The notes under the pieces: model-generated
Databases searched by the model: none
Seen by the model: only the letters and a program-made list of their open reading frames with translations
Told to the model about the DNA's origin: nothing
Program-made: the position numbers and the translations under genes
Assembly (NCBI RefSeq): GCF_001293735.1
Contig: NZ_BCAH01000003.1
Coordinates: 1-40,321 of the forward strand
Length of the DNA stretch: 40,321 nucleotides
From: Limosilactobacillus gorillae
GTDB lineage: Bacteria > Bacillota > Bacilli > Lactobacillales > Lactobacillaceae
Direction of reading: 5' to 3'
Shown here: positions 7,523 through 16,406 of the stretch, piece by piece
How positions within the stretch are numbered: the first letter of the stretch is position 1
Layout: every line of letters begins with the position of its first letter

Positions 7523-8710
7523 CTACTTTAGCATGTAATCGCGGGTCATCGGCAGGTTCTTGCCGGAGGCCCCCTTGGTGATTAGGTATTGGATCACGTC
7601 AATGTTACCAGATTCAAAGGACGCCGCGCAGGCCTGCAGGTACAGGTCCCACATCCGCGTGAAGCGTTCGCCCATCATTTCGGTAACCTTGTCAGTTTGG
7701 GCCTGGAAGTTTTGGTCCCACAGTTCCAGGGTCCGTTGGTAGTGGCGCCGCAGCATTTCCACGTCGTCAATTTGCAGCCCGGCGTCTTCGATGTGGCCGA
7801 TGATTTCGGTCAAGCCCGGAATGTAACCACCCGGGAAGATGTACTTGTTGATCCAGGCGTTGACGGCGCCCCCCTGTTGACGTGTAATCCCGTGGATCAA
7901 AGCAACCCCGTCGTCAACCAGGTAGTTGGCGACGTCTTGGAAGTACAAGCCGAGGTTTTCAGCGCCGACGTGTTCAAACATCCCAACGGAGGTGATGTAA
8001 TCCCACTTCCGGTCCCCCAGCTCCCGGTAGTCGGTCAGGTGGACTTCAGCAACGTCGCCGAGGCCTTCTTGGTCAATCTTTCGTTGAACAAGGCGGAATT
8101 GCTCTTCGGACAGGGTAACCCCAGTGACCTTGAGCCCGTAATCGCGGGCCGCCGTCAGCATCAAAGTTCCCCAGCCGCAACCAATGTCCAAGAGGGTCTT
8201 TCCCGGTTCGGGGTTGAGCTTTTGCAAGATGTGGTGCACCTTGGCAATCTGGGCTCGTTCCAGGTCATCGCGATTGTCGTCTTCAAAGTAGGCACATGAG
8301 TAGGTCAGGGTCTTATCCAGCCACAGTTCGTAAAAGTCGTTTCCGACGTCGTAGTGGCTCTGAACATCACTCTTGGAGCTCTTCTCGCTGTGGTTTTGCT
8401 TAGGCATGAAGTGACGGAGCTTGGAGTCGCGCATGAAACTTTCGGCGCTGCGGTAGGCGGCGTTAATCAGGATTTCGAGTGCGTTAGCCGGACCTGATAT
8501 TTCAATCTTTTTATCCATGTAGGCTTCACCAAGGGCCAGCGAGGCGTTCCGGGTGATATCGGTGACCGGAATCTTCTCGTTGAAGGTAATCGTGATTTCC
8601 GGCTCCCCGTCACCGTAAATGGCCGTGGAGTGATCCCAAAAAACAACTTTAACCGGGACGTCCTTAAAGGAGCGGCTCAGTAGCGCTTTGTAGAACGTTT
8701 TTTCTAACAT
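7523..8710 (-). CDS. cfa: Cyclopropane-fatty-acyl-phospholipid synthase
   Basis: A 395-residue SAM-dependent methyltransferase. It adds a methylene bridge to unsaturated acyl chains of membrane phospholipids, a response to acid and stationary phase in lactobacilli. Family marks are [15 protein letters not shown], the SAM-binding [20 protein letters not shown], and a C-terminal TRDYMLK. ATG 8710 fits the GAGGGA ribosome binding site (8721-8726, minus strand) at 10 bases. The in-frame TTG at 8719 would sit directly on it. The amber stop is followed by 29 further open codons in frame, described under findings. It is transcribed divergently from a TetR-type regulator, and a palindrome overlaps its -10. 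Confidence 0.93.
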   Translation of the reverse strand: MLEKTFYKALLSRSFKDVPVKVVFWDHSTAIYGDGEPEITITFNEKIPVTDITRNASLALGEAYMDKKIEISGPANALEILINAAYRSAESFMRDSKLRHFMPKQNHSEKSSKSDVQSHYDVGNDFYELWLDKTLTYSCAYFEDDNRDDLERAQIAKVHHILQKLNPEPGKTLLDIGCGWGTLMLTAARDYGLKVTGVTLSEEQFRLVQRKIDQEGLGDVAEVHLTDYRELGDRKWDYITSVGMFEHVGAENLGLYFQDVANYLVDDGVALIHGITRQQGGAVNAWINKYIFPGGYIPGLTEIIGHIEDAGLQIDDVEMLRRHYQRTLELWDQNFQAQTDKVTEMMGERFTRMWDLYLQACAASFESGNIDVIQYLITKGASGKNLPMTRDYMLK

Positions 8711-8747
8711 CTTTTCCAAATCCCTCTTTCAGCAGTATTATTTGTTA

Positions 8748-8776
8748 ATTATACACCCCGGGTGTCAAGAGGTTAA
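8748..8776 (-). promoter_or_regulatory. cfa promoter
   Basis: On the minus strand a perfect TATAAT (8748-8753) lies 17 bases downstream of TTAACC (8771-8776). The spacer holds the palindrome at 8753-8765. A nearby TTGACA-like sequence (8763-8768) would leave only 9 bases of spacer and cannot be the partner. Confidence 0.55.
8753..8765. promoter_or_regulatory. Palindromic operator candidate between cfa and the TetR-type gene
   Basis: ACACCC-C-GGGTGT is a perfect inverted repeat that overlaps the edge of the cfa -10 and fills much of its spacer. A repressor bound here would block cfa. The adjacent divergent TetR-type gene is the natural candidate. Binding is inferred. Confidence 0.5.
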
Positions 8777-8855
8777 TAAAGACGCTTCGCCCTGTCTGCG
8801 TCGGTTATCAGCGGCGAAATTAGGGGCGCACCATATTTTCAGAACGGAGGAGCTC

Positions 8856-9344
8856 ATGCAACTGAACGGAACCGAAGACCTGCGGGTCAAAAAGACCATC
8901 ACCGCGATTCATGCCGCCTTTGAGAAGCTGATTTTAGCTAAGGACTACGAGAAAATTACCGTGGCCGAACTAGCCCGGTCCGCCCAGATCAATAAGAAGA
9001 CCTTCTACCGTTACTATCCCACCAAAGATGACCTCTTAGCGGAGATCCAAACGCAATTGTCGAAGCAGTACCTAAAGGAGATTGCGGGCCTAACCTACCC
9101 GGCAGACCTGGCCAAGAGCGTTCGGGCCTTCTTTGCCTTTTCAGCTCGGCAGGGACCGGCCTACGAAAAGATCACCATCGACACCCATTACTGTCAGGCA
9201 ACCCTATTGCGGGAAACGGATGGTCAGCGGGTGCTAGCAAAGAGTTACGTGCGCTACGTTGACTCACTGGTTAAGCAGGATGGAAGCTGGCTAATTGCCC
9301 AGCGGGACCAAACGATCGTCTTCACCGAAGAAGCCGCCCAATAA
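8856..9344 (+). CDS. TetR-type regulator with an NTF2/SnoaL-like C-terminus
   Basis: A 162-residue protein. Residues 10-60 are a clear TetR DNA-binding domain (KITVAELARSAQINKKTFYRYYPTK without a break), followed by a helical stretch to about residue 105. The last 50 residues do not look like a TetR ligand domain. YVRYVDSLVKQDGSWLIAQR and the TIVF strand match the C-terminal beta-hairpin typical of NTF2/SnoaL-like proteins. This suggests that a deletion fused a regulator to a neighbouring SnoaL gene, or a genuine novel architecture. At 162 residues it is shorter than ordinary TetR proteins (about 190-220). ATG 8856 has GGAGG at 8846-8850, while the frame upstream of it has no ribosome binding site. 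It faces away from cfa. Confidence 0.72.
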   Translation: MQLNGTEDLRVKKTITAIHAAFEKLILAKDYEKITVAELARSAQINKKTFYRYYPTKDDLLAEIQTQLSKQYLKEIAGLTYPADLAKSVRAFFAFSARQGPAYEKITIDTHYCQATLLRETDGQRVLAKSYVRYVDSLVKQDGSWLIAQRDQTIVFTEEAAQ

Positions 9345-9365
9345 CCTCCCAAAATACCTTTACTT

Positions 9366-9398
9366 ATCAGCCACCCTAAAAACGGGGTGGCTGATTTT
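9366..9398 (+). terminator. Terminator after the TetR-type gene
   Basis: ATCAGCCACCC pairs with GGGTGGCTGAT around TAAAAACG, followed by a short T-run. It supports a late start for the next gene. Confidence 0.8.
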
Positions 9399-9458
9399 GG
9401 TTCTGGCGCCGGGTTTGCTAAGATAGTGATAATTACTTTGGAAAGGGAATTATTTGCC

Positions 9459-10499
9459 ATGATAGATTTTTGGAGTAAATTTACCGAAAAACAGACACTT
9501 CGCCGCATGGTGGTGCTGTTAGTGATTGTCTTCGTCTTGTACGAGGCGCGCTCGTTGATGAACACGATCCTGTTGACCTTTATCTTCACCTACCTGATCG
9601 TCCATTGGGTCCGCTTAGTCCAGCGCCGGCTGCCAAAGATGCCGGTAACGCTGATTGTCTTATTGAGCTACCTGGTCTTGATTGCCGGGCTCTTTTTTGT
9701 GATCACCGATTACGTGCCCATGCTGGTTAACCAGCTGGTTAAGATGACCAACTCCCTGATCACCTTCTACCAGTCGGCCGACATGCACTGGCTGATGAAG
9801 TACGTCAACCAGTTCGTTTCCAGTTCAATGATTGCCAGTCAGGCTCGGCACGGGGTAACGCTGGCCGTCACGACTCTAACTTCCTTTGGGACCCTGTTGG
9901 TGGCCGTGTTGATGTCGTTGATCCTGAGCTTCTTTTACACGATTGAGCTGCGTCAGATGAATGAATTTTCCCGGACCTTTTTGACCAGCCAGCACTTGAG
10001 CTGGTTCTTTAAAGACCTCGACTTTTTCGGCAAGAAGTTCGTTAACACCTTCGGGGTCGTTTTGGAGGCCCAGTTTTTCATTGCCCTAACCAACACCGTC
10101 CTAACGATGATCGCCCTGTTCTTCATGAAGATGCCCCAGATCTTTGCCCTCGGGCTGATGGTCTTTATCCTGTCCCTGGTACCAGTGGCCGGGGTGATCA
10201 TCTCTTTGGTGCCGCTGTCAATGGTCGGCTACTCAGTCGGCGGGATCCGCGATGTTATCTACTTAATAATCGTAATCCTAGTCATCCACATGCTGGAATC
10301 CTACGTCTTAAACCCTAAGTTCATGTCTAGCCGGACCGAACTGCCCATCTTTTACACCTTCGTGGTCCTCTTAGTTGCCGAGCACCTCTTCGGGGTCTGG
10401 GGGCTGATCGTCGGGGTTCCGATCTTCACCTTCTTGTTAGACATCGTGGGGGTCAAGCAGATCCACGTCCACCAGTTGCCCAAAATTAAGGAAAAATAG
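9459..10499 (+). CDS. AI-2E family transporter (putative permease)
   Basis: A 346-residue integral membrane protein of the AI-2E transporter/PerM family. It has seven to eight hydrophobic helices in the family arrangement: two near the N-terminus, a long amphipathic middle region (residues 80-190), then a tight block of four to five helices. The motif SLVPVAGVIISLVPLSMVG is typical, as is VLNPKFMSS near residue 285. Members have been linked to autoinducer-2 export or sodium/proton exchange, but the substrate cannot be assigned from sequence. ATG 9459 follows GAAAGGGA at 10 bases. The frame is open further upstream but runs into the preceding terminator. It appears to be a single-gene unit. 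Confidence 0.85.
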   Translation: MIDFWSKFTEKQTLRRMVVLLVIVFVLYEARSLMNTILLTFIFTYLIVHWVRLVQRRLPKMPVTLIVLLSYLVLIAGLFFVITDYVPMLVNQLVKMTNSLITFYQSADMHWLMKYVNQFVSSSMIASQARHGVTLAVTTLTSFGTLLVAVLMSLILSFFYTIELRQMNEFSRTFLTSQHLSWFFKDLDFFGKKFVNTFGVVLEAQFFIALTNTVLTMIALFFMKMPQIFALGLMVFILSLVPVAGVIISLVPLSMVGYSVGGIRDVIYLIIVILVIHMLESYVLNPKFMSSRTELPIFYTFVVLLVAEHLFGVWGLIVGVPIFTFLLDIVGVKQIHVHQLPKIKEK

Positions 10500-10515
10500 G
10501 TCTTGCACCTCACGA

Positions 10516-10528
10516 TTAGTTCGGGTAA
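10516..10528 (-). promoter_or_regulatory. PurR box 1 upstream of fhs
   Basis: The minus-strand core CCGAACTAA matches the Gram-positive PurBox pattern (AWWWCCGAACWWT) in its core. It lies just upstream of a likely -10 (TATAAG, 10538-10543). Confidence 0.55.
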
Positions 10529-10557
10529 TGTTAACCATATAAGATCACTGTTTATTA

Positions 10558-10570
10558 ATTGTTCGGGTTT
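10558..10570 (-). promoter_or_regulatory. PurR box 2 upstream of fhs
   Basis: On the minus strand AAACCCGAACAAT differs from the PurBox consensus in one position. It is in the same orientation as box 1, 42 bases away, between the likely -10 and the ribosome binding site, so it is well placed for repression. Confidence 0.65.
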
Positions 10571-10587
10571 TATAGGAGGAACGCCCC

Positions 10588-12249
10588 GTGTTAACTGATA
10601 TTGAAATTGCAGATCAAGCCCAACTGACCCCGATTAAAGACATCGCCAGCCAGCTGGGGCTGGGTGAAGACGACATTGAACAATACGGCAAGTATAAGGC
10701 CAAGATTAACTTGCCAGTCAAGGCAACGCCGGACAAGCGCCACAAACTAGTTTTGGTGACCTCGATCAACCCGACCCCGGCTGGGGAAGGGAAGTCGACC
10801 GTCCTGGTGGGGCTGGGCGACGCCTTGTCCCTGCTTAACTACCAGACCGTCATCGCCATGCGTGAACCATCAATGGGACCAGTCTTTGGCATGAAGGGGG
10901 GCGCCACTGGGGGCGGGTATTCCCAGGTGGTGCCGATGGAAGACATCAACCTCCACTTCACTGGTGACTTCCACGCGCTGACCAGCGCCAACAATACCCT
11001 GGCCGCTTTGATCGACAACTACCTGATGCGGGGCAACGCCTTGGGCCTCGACCCGCGCCGGGTAATCTGGAAGCGGGTTGAGGATGTCAACGACCGGGCG
11101 CTGCGGAACGTGGTCACCGGCCTGGGCGGGATTATGCAGGGGGTGCCGCGCCAGACCGGCTTTGATATCACCCCGGCCTCGGAACTGATGGCAATCCTCT
11201 GCCTGGCCACCGATTTGAGCGACTTGAAGGCCCGGGTCAGCCGGATCGTGGTTGGCTACACTTATGATAAGGAGCCGGTCACGGTCGGCCAGCTTGGCTT
11301 TGAAGAGGCGGTGGCGATCCTCCTAAAGGACGCCATCAAGCCCAACCTGGTTCAAACGATCGGCCACACCCCGGCGATCGTTCACGGGGGTCCGTTTGCC
11401 AACATCGCCCACGGTTGCAACTCGGTTCTGGCTACCAAAACGGCCCTTCAGTTGGCCGATTACACGGTTACCGAGGCCGGCTTTGGGGCCGACCTAGGGG
11501 CCGAGAAGTTCTTAGACATTAAGCGCCCCGTCCTGGACAAGACGCCGGACGCCGTGGTGATCGTGGCGACCGTGCGGGCCCTGGAATACAATGGGGGCGC
11601 CACCCTTCAAGCATTGAAGGATGAAAACCTGGCCGAGCTAAAGGAGGGGCTGAAAAACCTCAACCGCCACATTGACAACATGCAGCGCTACGGCCTGCCG
11701 CTGGTGGTGGCCATCAACCATTTCGCCACCGACACCGCCGCCGAGATCAAGCTGATTGAAGATAACTGCAAGGCACGCAAGGTTAAGGTAATCCTCGCCG
11801 ACGCCTGGGCCAAGGGCGGCCAGGGGACGCTCGACCTGGCCAAGGAAGTTGTGGCCCTGACTGAACAAGAGGCGGCGTTCACCCCGCTGTACGACGTCAA
11901 GTTAACCCCTAAGGAAAAGGTTGAAGCGATCGCAACCAAGGTTTACGGGGCCGGTCAGGTGGCCTTTTCCAAGAAGGCCCAAAACCAGCTCAAGCAGTTC
12001 GAAAAGCTGGGCTGGAACGACCTGCCGATCTGCATCGCCAAGACCCAGTATTCCTTTACTGATGACCAGACCAAGCTCGGGGCCCCAACGGACTTCACCT
12101 TCCACATCCGCGAGTTCGTGCCAAAGCTGGGCGCCGGCTTTATCGTCGCCCTAGCGGGAAACATGCTGACGATGCCCGGCCTGCCAAAGGAGCCGGCCGC
12201 CGTCAAAATGAGCATTGATGCTAATGGTAAGATCACGGGCCTATTCTAA
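10588..12249 (+). CDS. fhs: Formate-tetrahydrofolate ligase
   Basis: A 553-residue enzyme that makes 10-formyl-tetrahydrofolate from formate, THF and ATP. The ATP-binding loop is [10 protein letters not shown] near residue 62. Other strong family stretches are [20 protein letters not shown], the [14 protein letters not shown] region and [13 protein letters not shown]. The length is normal. The GTG start is preceded by AGGAGG at 10574-10579. It lies directly upstream of the purine cluster, and its promoter carries two PurR boxes. This fits its role as supplier of the formyl donor for PurN and PurH. A strong terminator separates it from purE, so it is its own transcription unit within the same regulon. 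Confidence 0.96.
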   Translation: MLTDIEIADQAQLTPIKDIASQLGLGEDDIEQYGKYKAKINLPVKATPDKRHKLVLVTSINPTPAGEGKSTVLVGLGDALSLLNYQTVIAMREPSMGPVFGMKGGATGGGYSQVVPMEDINLHFTGDFHALTSANNTLAALIDNYLMRGNALGLDPRRVIWKRVEDVNDRALRNVVTGLGGIMQGVPRQTGFDITPASELMAILCLATDLSDLKARVSRIVVGYTYDKEPVTVGQLGFEEAVAILLKDAIKPNLVQTIGHTPAIVHGGPFANIAHGCNSVLATKTALQLADYTVTEAGFGADLGAEKFLDIKRPVLDKTPDAVVIVATVRALEYNGGATLQALKDENLAELKEGLKNLNRHIDNMQRYGLPLVVAINHFATDTAAEIKLIEDNCKARKVKVILADAWAKGGQGTLDLAKEVVALTEQEAAFTPLYDVKLTPKEKVEAIATKVYGAGQVAFSKKAQNQLKQFEKLGWNDLPICIAKTQYSFTDDQTKLGAPTDFTFHIREFVPKLGAGFIVALAGNMLTMPGLPKEPAAVKMSIDANGKITGLF

Positions 12250-12260
12250 TTAACAGTCGC

Positions 12261-12297
12261 AACGCCCTAACCGCTTCGGTGGTTACGGGCGTTTTTT
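12261..12297 (+). terminator. Terminator of fhs
   Basis: AACGCCC-TAACC pairs with GGTTA-GGGCGTT with one bulged C, around a GCTTCGGT loop, followed by TTTTTT. A strong terminator. Confidence 0.92.
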
Positions 12298-12314
12298 AAG
12301 GGCGTTGCCGGGTT

Positions 12315-12327
12315 AAAAACGAACAAT
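12315..12327 (+). promoter_or_regulatory. PurR box upstream of purE
   Basis: AAAAACGAACAAT matches the PurBox consensus in 12 of 13 positions. A weaker inverted copy lies at about 12347-12359 (minus strand ACGAAC core). Both are upstream of the purE promoter, like the paired boxes known for Gram-positive PurR. Confidence 0.7.
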
Positions 12328-12363
12328 TAACAAAAACTAATCTTATTCGGTTCGTGAATTACC

Positions 12364-12392
12364 TTGTTTTCGCCGGGCTGGTTTGGTATTCT
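12364..12392 (+). promoter_or_regulatory. purEKB promoter
   Basis: TTGTTT (12364-12369), a 17-base spacer and TATTCT (12387-12392), with the start codon 28 bases further on behind an AAGAAGGGGG ribosome binding site. Confidence 0.7.
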
Positions 12393-12420
12393 AAAGACAG
12401 TTTAAGAAGGGGGAACAAGC

Positions 12421-12906
12421 ATGAGTAAGATTTCCGTTGTCATGGGGAGCACCTCGGACTGGCCAACCGTTAAGGAGGGCTGTCTGATCCTCGATGCGTT
12501 CGGCGTGGACTACGACAAACAGGTCATTTCCGCCCACCGGATGCCCCAAGAAATGTTCGACTTTGCCCGTGGTGCCGTTGAAAAGGGCACCAAGGTAATC
12601 ATTGCCTGTGCCGGGGGTGCCGCCCACTTGCCGGGGATGGTGGCGGCCAACACCCCGCTGCCGGTAATCGGGGTTCCGGGCCAGACCAAGGCCCTGGGCG
12701 GGATGGACTCGCTTTTGTCGATCGTCCAGATGCCAGCCGGTATTCCGGTCGCCACCACGGCGATCGGGGTGGCCGGGGCCAAGAACGCCGCCTTGCTAGC
12801 CCTGGAAATTTTGGGGACTAGCGATCCAGCCATTCAAGACCAGCTCCTGGCCTACCGTCAGCAGATGCACGACCAATCGAAGGAAAGCGGTGCCGACCTT
12901 GACTAG
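12421..12906 (+). CDS. purE: N5-carboxyaminoimidazole ribonucleotide mutase
   Basis: A 161-residue class I PurE. It converts N5-CAIR, made by PurK, to CAIR in the purine pathway. Signature stretches are MGSTSDWPT at the N-terminus (phosphate-binding), SAHRMPQEM with the catalytic His near residue 40, and CAGGAAHLPGM. The presence of purK downstream confirms the mutase type rather than a CO2-dependent carboxylase. Its last 17 bases overlap the start of purK, so translation is coupled. Confidence 0.96.
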   Translation: MSKISVVMGSTSDWPTVKEGCLILDAFGVDYDKQVISAHRMPQEMFDFARGAVEKGTKVIIACAGGAAHLPGMVAANTPLPVIGVPGQTKALGGMDSLLSIVQMPAGIPVATTAIGVAGAKNAALLALEILGTSDPAIQDQLLAYRQQMHDQSKESGADLD

Positions 12907-14029
12907 GGACCACTTCATCCCTCAGGGGGGCACCATTGGGATCATCGGCGGGGGCCAGCTGGGCCAGATGATGGCATTAGACGCAAAGTACGCCGGGATG
13001 AAGACGATTATCCTGGACCCGACACCGGACTGTCCGGCCGGCCAGTGTGCCGATGACCAGCTCGTGGCGCCCTATGATGATCGCCGGGCGATTGAGGAGC
13101 TGGCGGCCCGGGCCGACGTCTTAACCTACGAGTTTGAAAACGTCGACCTGGCCGCCTTGGAAGCCGTCGCCGACCAGGTCGAGCTTCCCCAGGGAACGGA
13201 GCTGCTCCGGATCACCAAGGACCGCCTGCGGGAAAAGAGCTTCTTAAGGGATGCCGGGCTAAGCACCGCACCCTTTCGTGCCGTCAAAAACGCGGCCGAG
13301 CTAACGGCGGCCCTGGAAGAGATCGGCTACCCCAGCGTCTTGAAGACCTGTGAAGGGGGCTACGACGGTCACGGCCAGGTGGTTTTAAAGTCAGCGGCCG
13401 ACCTGGCGGGGTGTGATGCCATCCTGGCCACCAAGAACTGTATCCTGGAGGGCTGGGTCGACTTTGATCTTGAGTGCTCGGTGATGGTAGCCCGCAACGC
13501 CAATGGCGAGGTCGTCACCTTCCCGGTTAGCGAAAACATCCACCAAAATGAGATCCTGCACCTGTCGATCGTCCCGGCTCGAATTAGCGAGGAGCTGCAA
13601 GACCGGGCGCAGGAAATGGCGAAGCGGATCGCCCGTAAGCTAGACCTCAAGGGGATCTTGGGGGTGGAGATGTTCGTTAAAGAAGACGGCGCCATCTACG
13701 TTAACGAGCTGGCCCCGCGCCCGCATAACTCGGGCCACTTTTCAATTGAGGCTTGTGATTTCTCCCAGTTCGCCCTGCACAACCGGGCAATCTGCAACTG
13801 GCCGCTGCCAGCCCCGACCTTGCTCAAGCCAGCCGTGATGGTCAACGTCTTGGGCCAACACCAGAAGGGCGCTGCCGCGTTAATTAAGCAAAAACCAACC
13901 TGGCACTTCCACGACTACGGTAAGGCGGAAAGCCGAATTAACCGCAAAATGGGCCACGTTACCATTCTGACCGACGACCTGGACGCCACCATTGAAGAAA
14001 TCGCCGCAACCCACCTGTGGGACAACTAA
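12890..14029 (+). CDS. purK: 5-(carboxyamino)imidazole ribonucleotide synthase
   Basis: A 379-residue ATP-grasp enzyme that carboxylates AIR with bicarbonate and ATP to give N5-CAIR. It begins with [17 protein letters not shown] (a preATP-grasp fold). The ATP-grasp core shows [15 protein letters not shown] and later [16 protein letters not shown]. The GTG start at 12890 lies inside the end of purE with AAGGAAAG just upstream. A first in-frame methionine would come only after the essential N-terminal strand. It acts directly before PurE and is followed by purB in the same unit. Confidence 0.95.
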   Translation: MPTLTRDHFIPQGGTIGIIGGGQLGQMMALDAKYAGMKTIILDPTPDCPAGQCADDQLVAPYDDRRAIEELAARADVLTYEFENVDLAALEAVADQVELPQGTELLRITKDRLREKSFLRDAGLSTAPFRAVKNAAELTAALEEIGYPSVLKTCEGGYDGHGQVVLKSAADLAGCDAILATKNCILEGWVDFDLECSVMVARNANGEVVTFPVSENIHQNEILHLSIVPARISEELQDRAQEMAKRIARKLDLKGILGVEMFVKEDGAIYVNELAPRPHNSGHFSIEACDFSQFALHNRAICNWPLPAPTLLKPAVMVNVLGQHQKGAAALIKQKPTWHFHDYGKAESRINRKMGHVTILTDDLDATIEEIAATHLWDN

Positions 14030-14049
14030 AAAAGAGAGGATTTGAACTG

Positions 14050-15345
14050 ATGATTGATCGTTACACCCGCCCGGAAATGAAGGAAATCTGGAGCGACAAG
14101 ACCCGTTACCAATGCTGGCTGGACGTTGAAATCGCCGCCGATGAGGCCTGGAGCAAGCTGGGCCACATCCCGGCCGAGGACGTTGCCAAAATCCGCCAAA
14201 ACGCCACCTTTACCGTTGAGGGGATCAACGAGCTTGAAGCCGTTACCCACCATGACGTGATTGCCTTCACCCGTGACGTCTCAAAGTCGCTGGGGCCGGA
14301 ACGCAAGTGGGTTCACTACGGTTTGACCTCCACCGACGTGGTTGACACCGCCCAGGGGCTCCAGTTAAAGAAGGCCAACGCCATCTTACGCAAGGACATC
14401 GAGGACTTCATGACGATTTTGGCTGATCGAGCCCGTGAGTTCAAGTACACCGTCTGCATGGGGCGGACCCACGGCATTCACGCCGAGCCGACCACCTTTG
14501 GCCTCAAGCTGGCCCGCTGGTACTCGGCGATGAAACGGAACCAAGAACGATTCGAACACGCTGCCCGGGGCGTGGAAGCCGGTAAGATTTCCGGGGCGGT
14601 CGGCACCTTTGCCGAAGTTGACCCGCGCGTGGAGGCCGACGTCTGCCAGAAGCTCGGCCTGCGGGCTCAGGAGATCTCAACCCAGGTCCTGCCTCGCGAC
14701 CTGCACGCCGAATACATTGCCGCCATTGCCATGATCGGCACGTCGCTGGAAAACATGGCCACCGAAATTCGTTCCCTGCAGCGGACCGAAATTCACGAGG
14801 TGGAAGAACACTTTGCCAAGGGGCAAAAGGGCTCCTCGGCAATGCCGCACAAGCGCAACCCGATTGGTTCGGAAAACATCTGCGGCTGTGCTCGGGTCCT
14901 GCGGGGCAACGTGGTTACCGCCTATGAAGACATGACCCTCTGGCACGAGCGCGACATCTCCCACTCCAGCGCCGAGCGGATGATCCTGCCGGACTCAACG
15001 GCGCTTTTGGACTACATGCTTAACCGCTTTGGCCGGATTATTAAGAACCTGGACGTCTTCCCGGACCGGATGAAGCATAACATGGATGAAACGCTGGGGT
15101 TGATCTACTCCGGGCGGGTCCTACTCAAGCTGGTCAACTCCGGAATGACCCGCGAAGACGCCTACGATCTGATCCAAAAGTACACCGCTAAGTGCTGGGC
15201 CGACCACGTTCCGTACCGGCCGCTGCTGGAAGCCGACGTGACCGTGCAAAAGCAACTGACCAAGGAGGACTTAGACGACGCCTTTGATTACCACTGGCAC
15301 CTGCGCCACGTTGATGATATTTTCCACCGCGTTGGCCTAGATTAG
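14050..15345 (+). CDS. purB: Adenylosuccinate lyase
   Basis: A 431-residue member of the fumarase/aspartase superfamily. It releases fumarate twice: from SAICAR in IMP synthesis and from adenylosuccinate on the way to AMP. The signature loop [11 protein letters not shown] is intact, as are the [12 protein letters not shown] and [13 protein letters not shown] regions. ATG 14050 has AGAGAGGA 9 bases upstream. The open frame reaches back into purK but without a ribosome binding site. It is the last gene of the purEKB unit, closed by a strong terminator. Confidence 0.96.
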   Translation: MIDRYTRPEMKEIWSDKTRYQCWLDVEIAADEAWSKLGHIPAEDVAKIRQNATFTVEGINELEAVTHHDVIAFTRDVSKSLGPERKWVHYGLTSTDVVDTAQGLQLKKANAILRKDIEDFMTILADRAREFKYTVCMGRTHGIHAEPTTFGLKLARWYSAMKRNQERFEHAARGVEAGKISGAVGTFAEVDPRVEADVCQKLGLRAQEISTQVLPRDLHAEYIAAIAMIGTSLENMATEIRSLQRTEIHEVEEHFAKGQKGSSAMPHKRNPIGSENICGCARVLRGNVVTAYEDMTLWHERDISHSSAERMILPDSTALLDYMLNRFGRIIKNLDVFPDRMKHNMDETLGLIYSGRVLLKLVNSGMTREDAYDLIQKYTAKCWADHVPYRPLLEADVTVQKQLTKEDLDDAFDYHWHLRHVDDIFHRVGLD

Positions 15346-15386
15346 GGCTAGTGGGACTTTAACGATACTGATTCGAATTTAAGAGG

Positions 15387-15416
15387 GGCTGTGACTGGTT
15401 TGTCACAGCCTTTTTT
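15387..15416 (+). terminator. Terminator of purEKB
   Basis: GGCTGTGAC pairs perfectly with GTCACAGCC around a 6-base loop, followed by TTTTTT. Confidence 0.93.
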
Positions 15417-15473
15417 GTTTGGCCAATGTCAAATAAAGACGGTGCGTGATGACTTGCTTGGTGTTGATGAAGA

Positions 15474-15493
15474 ATTAACGAACGGCGAACGTT
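15474..15493 (+). promoter_or_regulatory. Overlapping PurR boxes upstream of purC
   Basis: Two CGAAC cores, at 15479-15483 and 15486-15490, lie 7 bases apart in the same orientation. The first has a perfect AWWW flank (ATTA), the second the GTT tail. They lie about 30 bases upstream of the likely -35. The rest of the 15346-15681 gap holds only the purEKB terminator and the purC control region. Confidence 0.5.
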
Positions 15494-15519
15494 TTTTTAA
15501 ATCGTTTTACCTTAGTTTG

Positions 15520-15549
15520 TTGGAAAAAGACGAACATTAAAGTGATAAT
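15520..15549 (+). promoter_or_regulatory. purC operon promoter
   Basis: TTGGAA (15520-15525), an 18-base spacer and GATAAT (15544-15549). A PurR-like box lies within the spacer. A second AT-rich hexamer, TAAAAT at 15555-15560, is a possible alternative -10. Confidence 0.5.
15526..15538 (+). promoter_or_regulatory. PurR box inside the purC promoter
   Basis: AAAGACGAACATT has the CGAACATT core of the PurBox and sits between the -35 and -10 elements, where a bound regulator would directly affect polymerase. Confidence 0.55.
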
Positions 15550-15681
15550 TGGATTAAAATAGCCTTAATTTGTTGACGAAAGGGAATGAAACTTGTTATT
15601 CTATGGTCACGATTTAGCGAATTTATCGCCGTAAATTATTATTATTGTTCGTGTTTTGATGAAAGGGAGTCGCCAAGAGAA

Positions 15682-16404
15682 ATGGAAGAGAAGCTGTTGT
15701 ACGCCGGCAAGGCCAAGCAAATGTGGACAACGCAAGATGAAGACCAGCTGCGGGTCGTTTACTTAGATCAGGCCACCCAGCTCAACGGGAAGCAAAAGGA
15801 ACACTTCGCGGGCAAGGGGGAGGCGGCTCATGCCATCTCCGATTTGATTTTCCACTACCTGATTGACCACGGGGTTGAGACCCACCTGATCAAGAAGCTA
15901 TCGGAAAAAGAGGACCTGGTTGAAAAGTGCGCCATGATCCCGCTGGAATTTGTCACCCGCAACACCGTCGCCGGCCACTTCGCCTCCCGCTTCGGGCTTG
16001 AAGAGGGAACGCCCCTTTCGCAGCCGGTTGAGGAAAACTTCTACAAGAATGACGAATTAGACGACCCCTTCATCAACGAATCGGCGGCCGTGGCCCTCAA
16101 AATGGCTACCGAAGAAGAGCTGACCCGCTGCTGGGCGATCTGCCGCCAGGTCAACCAACTACTGACGCCGCTATTTAAAAAGGCTGGCATGCAGCTGATC
16201 GACTTCAAGCTTGAGTTTGGCCGCCGGAGCCGGGACCAGCGGGTTATTTTAGCCGATGAGTTCTCCCCGGATAACTGCCGGCTGTGGGACCAAAAGACGC
16301 ACCACCACATGGACAAGGACGTCTTCCGGCGCAACCTAGCCGACCTGACGACCACCTACCAAGAGGTTTATTCCCGCCTGCAAAGTGCCTTAGAGGAGGA
16401 TTAA
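15682..16404 (+). CDS. purC: SAICAR synthetase
   Basis: A 240-residue enzyme that joins aspartate to CAIR using ATP. Family stretches are LYAGKAKQMW at the start, the PLEFVTRNTVAGHFA substrate-binding region and LADEFSPDNCRLWD. I start at ATG 15682, which gives the normal family N-terminus. AAGGGAG is 12 bases upstream, slightly far. The frame extends to an ATG at 15586 whose ribosome binding site would nearly touch it and whose extra residues are not family-like. It is the first gene of the nine-gene unit ending with purD. Confidence 0.94.
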   Translation: MEEKLLYAGKAKQMWTTQDEDQLRVVYLDQATQLNGKQKEHFAGKGEAAHAISDLIFHYLIDHGVETHLIKKLSEKEDLVEKCAMIPLEFVTRNTVAGHFASRFGLEEGTPLSQPVEENFYKNDELDDPFINESAAVALKMATEEELTRCWAICRQVNQLLTPLFKKAGMQLIDFKLEFGRRSRDQRVILADEFSPDNCRLWDQKTHHHMDKDVFRRNLADLTTTYQEVYSRLQSALEED

Positions 16405-16406
16405 TC

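Noticed and set aside
7589-8299. 236-codon open frame antisense to cfa
   Set aside because: Mirror of the high-GC cfa codons; the cfa product is unmistakable and the antisense frame has no ribosome binding site.
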